This document shows positions 1 to 6,728 of a stretch of DNA of 10,906 bases, one piece after another; positions within the stretch are counted from its first letter, which is position 1, and each line of letters opens with the position of its first letter. The position numbers and the translations under genes were made by a program. Where the stretch lies: positions 1 to 10,906 of the forward strand of contig JAPOZE010000523.1 of NCBI GenBank assembly GCA_026706225.1, written 5' to 3'. The DNA comes from Acidobacteriota bacterium. GTDB taxonomy: Bacteria; Acidobacteriota; Terriglobia; Versatilivoradales; Versatilivoraceae. Under the pieces are notes generated by a model. It did no database searches. It saw only the letters and a program-made list of their open reading frames with translations, and had not been told where the DNA came from.

Positions 1-5
1 GCTGA

Positions 6-1172
6 ATGCGCCTTGCATTCACGCTGCTGACAGCTTCGAAACCCCCGTTCAACACAACTCGAATCCTGACGGCACTTCTCATTGTGTTTTTTGGCGCGCC
101 GCTGATTTCCCAGGCGGATGCCTATCAGGAGGCGTTGGCAAGCTACCGGTCCGGGAGCTACCTGGAGGCGCTGGTGGCCGTGCAGAATGCCCTGAGCCAG
201 GATGAAGGCAACGCTTCCTACCACCTGCTGCATGCCAAGATTCTGGCGGAGCTGCGCCAATACGGCGATGCCGAAAAGAGCCTGAAGCGGGCCGGCGAAC
301 TGCGTCCCCAATGGGTGGAGCCTTTCTACGAGTCGGGCATGCTCCTGTTCAGGCGCGGTCAATTCCGGGAGGCAGCCACCAGGCTGGCCAAGGGAGTCGC
401 ACTCGAACCCGATTCCATCAAGACTCGCTTTCTGCTGGGCGTCAGCTATCTGCAGATCAACCGGGACCATGCGGCCATGGAGCAGTTCAAGGCCGTGGAG
501 ACGGCCGATCCGCGCTACCCCGCGGTTCACCACAGCATCGGAAGGGTTTACTTTCGGCAGGGCAGGGACAGCGAGGCCATCGAGCACTTCACAACCGAGT
601 TGACGCACAATCCCGATCATCACGCGGCCAGGTTTCTCCTGGGCAAGGCGCTGGTAAGGACGGGCCGGGCGGAAGAGGCGGTGGTGCAACTGCGGAGGCT
701 TCAGGGAAAAGAAGTGGGTCAGGGGCAACTGCACTACTACCTGGGTGCGGCCTACCGCCGCCAGGGGAAACGGCCGGAGGCCCTGGAAGCGCTTCAGAAG
801 AGCATCGCGCTCAATCCCAACTCCTATGAATCGCGCTACCTGCTGGCGCGGCTCTACCTGGAAACCGACCAACCCGACCTGGCCCGGAAGGAAATGGCCA
901 TGTTCGAGCAATTGCGGCAGAGAGAAGGGCGGGGCAGGGCGGTCGACCCCAGGAAGTTCGACAGGGAAGATCAGGAATTCGTGGAAGCCGACAGGGACTC
1001 CAATGGCCAGTTGACACCAGGCGAATTCGAGGACTTCGTCAATACGCGAGTGAAGGAATTTGCAAGGCATGGCGAGTTCTTCCGGGGGCTGGACGGCAAT
1101 GGCGACGGCCGGCTGGATCGCCGGGAGTTCTCCCGGCGTTTCGAGCTATTGCGACAGCTTCAGAGCCCATAG
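6..1172 (+). CDS. Exported TPR protein with two C-terminal EF-hand loops
   Basis: This 388-residue protein is probably a periplasmic or surface scaffold; no enzymatic motif is visible. Residues 1-39 form a signal peptide: a basic start (R2, K12, R19), a hydrophobic stretch at about 20-34, and a likely cut after SQADA. About eight TPR-like helical pairs run from 37 to 305, with the typical A-x-x-x-F/L-x-x-A-L spacing and repeated NPxxxxARFLLG or PNSYESRYLLA signatures. The C-terminus carries two canonical EF-hand loops, at 329-340 (DRDSNGQLTPGE) and 363-374 (DGNGDGRLDRRE). Both have Asp at 1 and 3, Gly at 6 and Glu at 12, so calcium binding is likely. The ATG is the earliest possible start because an in-frame TGA sits directly before it at 3-5. 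It is followed after 8 bases by the CRTAC1-like gene, probably in one transcript. The fold calls are firm; the role is unknown. Confidence 0.88.
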   Translation: MRLAFTLLTASKPPFNTTRILTALLIVFFGAPLISQADAYQEALASYRSGSYLEALVAVQNALSQDEGNASYHLLHAKILAELRQYGDAEKSLKRAGELRPQWVEPFYESGMLLFRRGQFREAATRLAKGVALEPDSIKTRFLLGVSYLQINRDHAAMEQFKAVETADPRYPAVHHSIGRVYFRQGRDSEAIEHFTTELTHNPDHHAARFLLGKALVRTGRAEEAVVQLRRLQGKEVGQGQLHYYLGAAYRRQGKRPEALEALQKSIALNPNSYESRYLLARLYLETDQPDLARKEMAMFEQLRQREGRGRAVDPRKFDREDQEFVEADRDSNGQLTPGEFEDFVNTRVKEFARHGEFFRGLDGNGDGRLDRREFSRRFELLRQLQSP

Positions 1173-1180
1173 GGAACCCG

Positions 1181-3052
1181 ATGAAGTTCGCCGAAGACAG
1201 GGGACTTCCAACCATGGTGGATCAAAGAGGGGGCTCTCGGGTGAAGCTGAACCGAGGGCCCGGGCAGCGGCCGGCGGCTGAGAGGCCGGCGCCTGTGATG
1301 GCGGTCGGCTCGCCGGTTCGCAACCGTTCCGGCGTGCCCGCCGGACGCTCGGTCCATGGCTCGGTCGGGTTCGGAATAGGCTGGGGGGTGCTGCTGGTGG
1401 CGCACCTGGTCCGAGTTCCCGCCCTCCCGGAAACGATTCCCCAATTCGTCGACATCACCGGCACCAGCAACATCACCTTCCGCCACATGAACGGCGCCGA
1501 GCGGGACAAGCGCTACCTGTTCGAGCTCAAGGGTGGCGGCGCCGGTTTCTTCGATTTCGACAAGGATGGCAGGCTGGACCTTTTCATGGTTCAGGGATCC
1601 ACCCTGGAGCGGTTCCGCAAGGGAGACAACCCCCACGGCACCCTCTATCGAAACCAGGGAGACGGCACCTTCAAGGACGTCACCCGGAAGTCGGGACTGA
1701 CCCGCACGGCCTGGGGGATGGGAGTCAGCTTCGGAGACTACGACAACGACGGCTTCTCCGATATCTACCTCAACAACCTGGGAGCGAACTTCCTCTACCG
1801 GAACCGGGGAGACGGGAACTTCGAGGATGTCACGGAGCAGGCCGGCGTGGGCGGGTCCGGGTGGACCTCCTCCTCGGCCTTCGGCGACTACGACGGGGAC
1901 GGGGACCTGGACCTGTTCGCCTGCAACTACATCCACTACGATTTCGACAACCTGCAGCCACCCGATCCCAAGCTGGTCTGCCACTACCGGGGCACCACCA
2001 TCCCCTGCGGACCGCTGGGACTCCAGGCCGGGTCCAACCGGCTCTACCGCAACAACGGCGACGGCACCTTTGCCGACGTTACCGCGGAATCCGGATTGGA
2101 CGAGAACAACCGGTACTATTCTCTGGGCGTGGTCTGGGCCGATCTGGACGGCGACGGAGACCAGGACCTCTACCTGGCCAACGACAGCACCCCCAATCAG
2201 CTCTACGTCAACCAGGGAAACGGCACCTTCAAGGAAATGGGACTGCTGAGCGGTCTGGCCACCAGTGCGGCTGGAGACTTCCAGGGCGGCATGGGAGTGG
2301 ATGCGGCCGACTACGACAACGACGGTCGGCTGGACGTCTTCGTGACCAACTTCGCCCACGACTACAGCACGCTCTACCGGAACCGGGGCGGCCTCATGTT
2401 CGAGGACGTGACCCAGCAAGCCGGGTTGATTCAGCCGGAATGGCTGTTGGTCGGCTGGGGCACGGGGTTCTACGACCTCGACCACGACGGCTGGAAGGAC
2501 ATCTTCCACTCCAACGGACACGTCTATCCCTTTATCCTGGACGCCGAATGGTCGGAGACCTATTTCCAGCCCTCCTCCATCTATATCAACCGGCGGGACG
2601 GGACCTTCAGGGATGTGAGAGAGATGGCGGGAGGCGATCTCCGGAAGAAGCTCCTGGGACGAGGGATGGCTTTCGCCGACATCGACAACGACGGCGACAT
2701 GGACTTCCTCATCGGCAACCTCAACGGCGTCCCCCGGCTCTACAGGCACCAGGGGGCGGCCCCCAACCATTGGGTGATGTTCCGGGCCAGAGGGGTGCGG
2801 AGCAATCGAGACGGCATCGGGACCCGCATCACCGTGGTGACCGGTCGACTGCGGCAGGTCTGGGAGATCAAGCGAACCGTGGGGATCTACTCGGCCAGCG
2901 ATCCCAGGGCCCATTTCGGATTGGGAAAAGCCGACCGGATCGATCGGGTGGAGGTCAGATGGCCCAGCGGAGCGGTGCAGGAATTCAAGGACGTGGCCGC
3001 CGACCGGCACTACCGGATCGACGAAGCCAAGGGGCTTGAGAGGGAGTTCTGA
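1181..3052 (+). CDS. CRTAC1-like FG-GAP/VCBS repeat protein with ASPIC/UnbV domain
   Basis: This 623-residue exported protein is probably a seven-bladed beta-propeller. Seven calcium-type loops of the form DxDxDGxxD are visible, at residues 125-133, 186-194, 236-244, 321-329, 377-385, 432-440 and 500-508. Most are followed by LYRNxGDGTFxDVT-type strands. Residues about 541-612 match an ASPIC/UnbV domain: SNRDGIGTRI, a GIYSASDPRAHFGLG block and VEVRWPSGAVQEF. An insertion after the third loop holds C267 and C276 (CGPLG), which I recall as typical of bacterial CRTAC1-like proteins. A hydrophobic segment at 61-76 acts as signal or anchor. The start is uncertain: the ATG at 1181 has AGGGA just upstream, but ATGs at 1214 and 1298 also fit, and 1298 would give a more usual signal peptide. 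The gene lies 8 bases after the TPR/EF-hand gene. The family is common in Acidobacteria and Planctomycetes; its biochemical role is not established. Confidence 0.92.
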   Translation: MKFAEDRGLPTMVDQRGGSRVKLNRGPGQRPAAERPAPVMAVGSPVRNRSGVPAGRSVHGSVGFGIGWGVLLVAHLVRVPALPETIPQFVDITGTSNITFRHMNGAERDKRYLFELKGGGAGFFDFDKDGRLDLFMVQGSTLERFRKGDNPHGTLYRNQGDGTFKDVTRKSGLTRTAWGMGVSFGDYDNDGFSDIYLNNLGANFLYRNRGDGNFEDVTEQAGVGGSGWTSSSAFGDYDGDGDLDLFACNYIHYDFDNLQPPDPKLVCHYRGTTIPCGPLGLQAGSNRLYRNNGDGTFADVTAESGLDENNRYYSLGVVWADLDGDGDQDLYLANDSTPNQLYVNQGNGTFKEMGLLSGLATSAAGDFQGGMGVDAADYDNDGRLDVFVTNFAHDYSTLYRNRGGLMFEDVTQQAGLIQPEWLLVGWGTGFYDLDHDGWKDIFHSNGHVYPFILDAEWSETYFQPSSIYINRRDGTFRDVREMAGGDLRKKLLGRGMAFADIDNDGDMDFLIGNLNGVPRLYRHQGAAPNHWVMFRARGVRSNRDGIGTRITVVTGRLRQVWEIKRTVGIYSASDPRAHFGLGKADRIDRVEVRWPSGAVQEFKDVAADRHYRIDEAKGLEREF

Positions 3053-3053
3053 A

Positions 3054-3066
3054 CGGCCCCGAGCCG
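3054..3066. terminator. Small hairpin filling the gap between convergent genes
   Basis: CGGC (3054-3057) and GCCG (3063-3066) pair around the loop CCCGA. They occupy nearly all of the 14-base gap between the CRTAC1 stop (3052) and the FecR-gene stop (3067). The stem is short and no T run follows on either strand, so it is at best a weak shared terminator. Confidence 0.2.
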
Positions 3067-4563
3067 CTACCTTACCGAATTGGTTATTTTCATGGGCGGC
3101 TTGGATTGGGCGTTATCGGAGCCGTGGAGGTAGGCGTTCCTGCGGCGCCCGGCTATCGTTTTCCTGTCGCGCAGGTCGCGGCCGCGCACCCAACGGATAT
3201 TCGTATAGTGGAACCCGTAAGGTGAACGAGGGGAGGCGTCGAAGGGAACATAGGTGAACCATTGGGCCTTGGAGCTGAGAACCCAGCCGCCTCGGTTTTG
3301 ATAGCCGAAACCGGGGTAGGCGGAATCCCGGCTCGCCAGGGAGAGTCCGGCGTTCACCTGCACCAGTTCCCGAGCCCGCAGCCGGCTCCAGAGGTTGAGC
3401 GGGTCCTTTCGGTGGTTCTTGTCGAGGCCCGACGATCTCGGCTCGAGCGAAGAAGATGAACCCCCGAGGAGCCAGCGTCTGCCGGACTTGAGCTGGGTCT
3501 TCCTCCCCTCCGCTCCGGTCCACAGGACTCTCCCCTTGTAAATGGAAACAGCCGACTTCCGACCCGGCAGGGCATCGAGCCGGTACAAGCCCCGGGTTCG
3601 CACTTGAAGGTCGCCGGATGGAGCGGCCAGGGTCAGCGAGTGGATCCTGGGGTTCAAGCTTGCCGATTCGATGATGACCGTGCCCCGGACCAGCCGGAAC
3701 CGCATCTCCGTGTAGGCTGTGTCGATCACCTCGATCTCGCTGTTTTCCGCGACTCTGAGGTAGGTGCCCGGGGTCAACAGCAATTCCGCCCGGCTGTTGC
3801 CGGTGGTCCGCAAACCGCCTCCGGCCTTGATCTGGTAGCCGGCATTGGCCCGTACCGGCTGAGTCACCGCCGGAACGGAGACCAGCGGACGGCGTCCCCA
3901 GAAACAGTTCAGCAGAAAGCCGGAGCGTTCCTTGCCCCAGGGATCCAGCGTGGCCCACTCATACTTGTCCATGCGTCTGGCTGAGGGGGTCGCCGCCAAG
4001 GGGTCCAGCACGTAATGCCTGCGCTGGCTCAACTCGGATTGCCGGCCATTGGATCCCAGCCAGGATAACCGCCCTGAGAAGACCGTGACCCCGACCGGCC
4101 GTTCCCGGTGAACCCGGATCCGGTAGAAGCCGGGACGGACCACCCGCAGGCCTCCCGCCGGGGTGGAAACGGAAAAGGCATGGTGTTTTCCATCGGCTCC
4201 CTCGGAATCGACCACGGCCTCTCCTTCCAGCAACCGGACATCCATGGCGGGGTAGTCGTCGCTGAAAACTTCCACTCGGGCCTTCCCGCCGAGGCGCAGG
4301 TAACCGTTGGCGGACAGGACGATTTCGACGCGGTCGCCCGTCCTTGTGTGAACCTGGTCTCGCCTCTTGAGCTGGCGCCCGGCCTGCAAGGGCTCGGATT
4401 GTGGGAGTCCGGCGCCCAAAACGGCAGGGTTTCCGCTGACGTGCCTGACATGGCCCGGCCGGGCGTTGGTAAGCGGGGCTGAAGCATCGGGAGTCCCCGG
4501 TAATGCCGTGGAAGCCCCGTGTATCCACAGCCCGAGGACACCAATCGCAATGAGCACTCTCAT
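3067..4563 (-). CDS. Exported protein with two FecR-like units
   Basis: With the chosen start this is a 498-residue protein beginning MRVLIAIGVLGLWIHGAS, a good signal peptide with a likely cut after GASTA. An upstream in-frame ATG at 4618-4620 would add 19 residues and spoil the signal. Two FecR-like units follow. Unit 1 (about 58-187) has LLEGEAVVDSE, a VSTPAGGLRV block and FSGRLSWLGSNGR. Unit 2 (about 236-367) has LVRGTVIIESA, an AAPSGDLQV block and YKGRVLWTGAEGR. They align without gaps over at least 70 residues at an exact 180-residue offset, so they arose by internal duplication. The C-terminus (about 389-498) has aromatic GW, WFTYVPF and SPYGFHY motifs, as I recall in acidobacterial FecR-domain proteins. 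There is no cytoplasmic anti-sigma region, nor a neighbouring sigma factor or TonB receptor, so classical iron-citrate signalling is unlikely. A structural envelope role is possible. The gene converges on CRTAC1 and diverges from the IPT gene. Confidence 0.85.
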   Translation of the reverse strand: MRVLIAIGVLGLWIHGASTALPGTPDASAPLTNARPGHVRHVSGNPAVLGAGLPQSEPLQAGRQLKRRDQVHTRTGDRVEIVLSANGYLRLGGKARVEVFSDDYPAMDVRLLEGEAVVDSEGADGKHHAFSVSTPAGGLRVVRPGFYRIRVHRERPVGVTVFSGRLSWLGSNGRQSELSQRRHYVLDPLAATPSARRMDKYEWATLDPWGKERSGFLLNCFWGRRPLVSVPAVTQPVRANAGYQIKAGGGLRTTGNSRAELLLTPGTYLRVAENSEIEVIDTAYTEMRFRLVRGTVIIESASLNPRIHSLTLAAPSGDLQVRTRGLYRLDALPGRKSAVSIYKGRVLWTGAEGRKTQLKSGRRWLLGGSSSSLEPRSSGLDKNHRKDPLNLWSRLRARELVQVNAGLSLASRDSAYPGFGYQNRGGWVLSSKAQWFTYVPFDASPRSPYGFHYTNIRWVRGRDLRDRKTIAGRRRNAYLHGSDNAQSKPPMKITNSVR

Positions 4564-4617
4564 GGGAGGACCTGCCGTCGACACCGAGGACTCAGCGCAC
4601 CATCGTTCTCGATAGAG

Positions 4618-4648
4618 CATATATTTTTCGCCTGGAGGTTGCGCCCAA
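4618..4648 (-). promoter_or_regulatory. Weak promoter-like boxes for the FecR-domain gene
   Basis: Read on the minus strand, TTGGGC (4643-4648) resembles a -35 box. AATATA (4620-4625), 17 bases on, or TATATG (4618-4623), 19 bases on, could serve as -10. Transcription would then begin downstream of the ATG at 4620, which favours the start at 4563. Matches to consensus are partial, so this is suggestive only. Confidence 0.22.
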
Positions 4649-4650
4649 AA

Positions 4651-4662
4651 AATGCTAGCATT
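4651..4662. promoter_or_regulatory. Perfect 12-base palindrome in the divergent intergenic region
   Basis: AATGCTAGCATT is its own reverse complement. It lies between the divergent FecR-domain and IPT-domain genes, next to an A run and directly upstream of the -35-like box of the minus-strand gene. Its place and symmetry suit a dimeric regulator's operator shared by both genes. No regulator gene lies in the window, and a chance palindrome cannot be excluded. Confidence 0.33.
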
Positions 4663-4697
4663 CGGTTGATATTTTGCCGTTTTTGGCAGGTTCCGTC

Positions 4698-6581
4698 ATG
4701 AAGGTTATCCGTTCCAATTGGCTGCCTTTTCTGGTTGTTCCCACAACGGCCCTGGCGGTCGCGGGCGCTCTTTTGGGGGAATTGAAGCAGCCGGACAGGA
4801 CCGTTCACCGGGTCATCAAGCCGGTTCCCGCTCTCTCCAACATCTCCCCCAATTCCTCCCCGTCACGCGACTCCACCCTCACCATAACCGTGAGCGGAGA
4901 CGGGTTCGTGGACGGCGCCTCGCTGGTGCAGTGGGACGGGGAAGACCTGCCCACCACCTTTGAGAGCACCAGCGAACTCACGGCCCGCGTCTCCTCGCAA
5001 CGGCTATCCACCCCGGGAGACGTCGCCATTACCGTTTTCAATCCCGAGCCGGGCGGCGGGACCTCCACCTCGATGACCTTCACCGTCGCGGAAGGGGCAC
5101 CTTCTCTGAGTCTATTCGTTCCGGTGGTGGCGTCCTTGTCGGGAGCCGACGGCTCGACCTATACCTCGGAGATGACCCTGACCAACAAGACCGACGCCGC
5201 GGTCACCCTGAGTTTCCGATACACCGCCACGCCCAGCAATGTAACCGGGCAGGTCACCGATGTTCAATTGTCCCCGGGCCAGCAAATTGAATCCGACGCC
5301 ATCGACTATTTGAGAGGCCTGGGGTTGCCGATTGCGTCCTCGGGCAATCGAGTGGGAACGGTGATGGTGCGGGCCTTGGGAACTTCTTCGCCCGCGGATG
5401 TGGCCGTGACGGTCAGAATCAGCTCTCCGGTGCCCGAGGGACGAGCCGGGCTCTCCTATATGGCTGTGCCGGTGGCCACCGATGGGCTCACCGGTCCGTC
5501 CTACCTCTGCGGCCTGCGGCAGAATGAGACCGAACGGACCAACGTGGCCGTCCAGCACGCGGGAGCTTCGGGAAACATCACGCTGCGTGTGAGCGTCTTT
5601 TCGGGAGATGCCACGCTTGCCGACCCACAACGAGTCTCGGAAGTGGCGCTGCCGCCGGGGGGGTTCAAGCAGTTCAACAGTATCTTGCATTCGGAAGGTC
5701 TGACGCTGGACCAGGGCTATGCGAAAATCGAAAGAATCTCCGGGGAAGCGCCCTACTATGCCTATGCGGTGATCAACGATCAGGTCAATTCCGATGGCTC
5801 CTTTGTGTCTCCCGTTCGGGAAGACTGGATGACCGGGCGTTCCGGCTTGACGCTTCCGGTTGTCGTCGAGACCGGGGAGTCCCACAGCGAGGTGATCGTC
5901 TCCAATTGGTCCGCCGAGGCCAAGACGCTGACTTTCGATTTCGTCGATAGTGGCGTCGACGGTGGAAAACTCTCCTTTTCGATGGACATCGAGGCGGGCT
6001 CGCAGCAGATCCTGGGAGAATTCATCGATCAGATCCGGCAGTCCGGATTTGAAGCTCAATTGCCGAACGATGGTTCCTATGCCGGTCCCTTGATGGTTGC
6101 GGTCGACGGGGACGGAGACGAAGCGGGTGACGGAGATGGACTGTTTCTGGGAGCCCGAACGATGACTCCCGGAGGAGGCGGTCAGTACAGCTTCTTCTAC
6201 CCGGGAGTGCCGACCGGAGACGAGTTCAGCACCGGAGCCTGGTTGTATGGATTGCAGCAGGACAGCGAGGACCGCACCAATGTGGGCCTGCTGACGACTT
6301 CGAGTGCGGACAGCGACGCCAATACCTACGAAATCGATCTCTATGATGGAGCCACCGGGCTCATGGTGCAAACACTCACCCGGGAAGTTTCCGCCAATCA
6401 ATGGGCCCAGATCGAAATGATCCTGGAGCAGGCCGAAATATCCCAGGGTTACGCCCACGTCAAGCGAACGGCTGGAGCCAACGACTTTATTACCTATGCG
6501 GTGATCAACGACGGTGGACAGCCGAATGAACGCAGCGACGATGGGGCTTTTGTTCTAGGAGTTGCGGACATAGCCCAGTAG
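4698..6581 (+). CDS. IPT/TIG-domain exported protein with tandem beta-rich blocks
   Basis: This 627-residue protein is probably periplasmic or surface-exposed. Residues 1-27 (MKVIRSNWLPFLVVP onward) form a signal peptide with an Ala-rich hydrophobic core. Residues about 44-130 are an IPT/TIG domain, an immunoglobulin-like fold: PALSNISPNSS, SGDGFVDGASLVQWDG and a GDVAITVFNPEPGG stretch. Two related blocks follow, about 142-372 and 381-627, offset by about 244 residues. Shared landmarks are LCGLRQNETERTNVAVQ versus LYGLQQDSEDRTNVGLL, QGYAKIER versus QGYAHVKR, and YAVIND in both. A 19-base DNA stretch is identical at 5761-5779 and 6493-6511. Block B alone carries an Asp/Gly-rich loop, DGDGDEAGDGDG (470-481). 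I recall block A as a recurrent C-terminal module of acidobacterial exported proteins, but I know no domain name for it. ATG 4698 is preferred over TTG 4674 because it starts the signal peptide cleanly. No catalytic motif is seen. Confidence 0.85.
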   Translation: MKVIRSNWLPFLVVPTTALAVAGALLGELKQPDRTVHRVIKPVPALSNISPNSSPSRDSTLTITVSGDGFVDGASLVQWDGEDLPTTFESTSELTARVSSQRLSTPGDVAITVFNPEPGGGTSTSMTFTVAEGAPSLSLFVPVVASLSGADGSTYTSEMTLTNKTDAAVTLSFRYTATPSNVTGQVTDVQLSPGQQIESDAIDYLRGLGLPIASSGNRVGTVMVRALGTSSPADVAVTVRISSPVPEGRAGLSYMAVPVATDGLTGPSYLCGLRQNETERTNVAVQHAGASGNITLRVSVFSGDATLADPQRVSEVALPPGGFKQFNSILHSEGLTLDQGYAKIERISGEAPYYAYAVINDQVNSDGSFVSPVREDWMTGRSGLTLPVVVETGESHSEVIVSNWSAEAKTLTFDFVDSGVDGGKLSFSMDIEAGSQQILGEFIDQIRQSGFEAQLPNDGSYAGPLMVAVDGDGDEAGDGDGLFLGARTMTPGGGGQYSFFYPGVPTGDEFSTGAWLYGLQQDSEDRTNVGLLTTSSADSDANTYEIDLYDGATGLMVQTLTREVSANQWAQIEMILEQAEISQGYAHVKRTAGANDFITYAVINDGGQPNERSDDGAFVLGVADIAQ

Positions 6582-6728
6582 GACTGTTTCATTCATCCCT
6601 TGGATTCCCCCCATCTCCTCAGTACGCCAATCCTCTTCTCAAGCGCTGCGGTTGCGGAGCATCGCGACGAGCCTGATCGGACAGGGCTGGAGCGCCTTCT
6701 CTGTGCCTTCTCGTCCCGAACCCCCTCG

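Noticed and set aside
1160..3010. 616-codon open frame antisense to the CRTAC1-like gene
   Set aside because: Its translation is dominated by Val/Pro/Gly runs that are the reverse complement of the GAC/GGC-rich DxDxDG loops. The plus strand encodes a clear domain architecture, so this is a compositional shadow.
4618..4620. Upstream ATG for the FecR-domain gene
   Set aside because: It would place a 19-residue extension with Cys and Glu ahead of an otherwise ideal signal peptide, and it overlaps the best -10-like box.
4674..4676. TTG start for the IPT gene
   Set aside because: The ATG at 4698 opens directly into a basic-hydrophobic signal peptide and is the stronger codon; the eight added residues bring nothing.
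5112..6458. 448-codon antisense open frame within the IPT gene
   Set aside because: It has no signal, domain or repeat logic of its own, while the plus-strand frame has an internal protein-level duplication in register.
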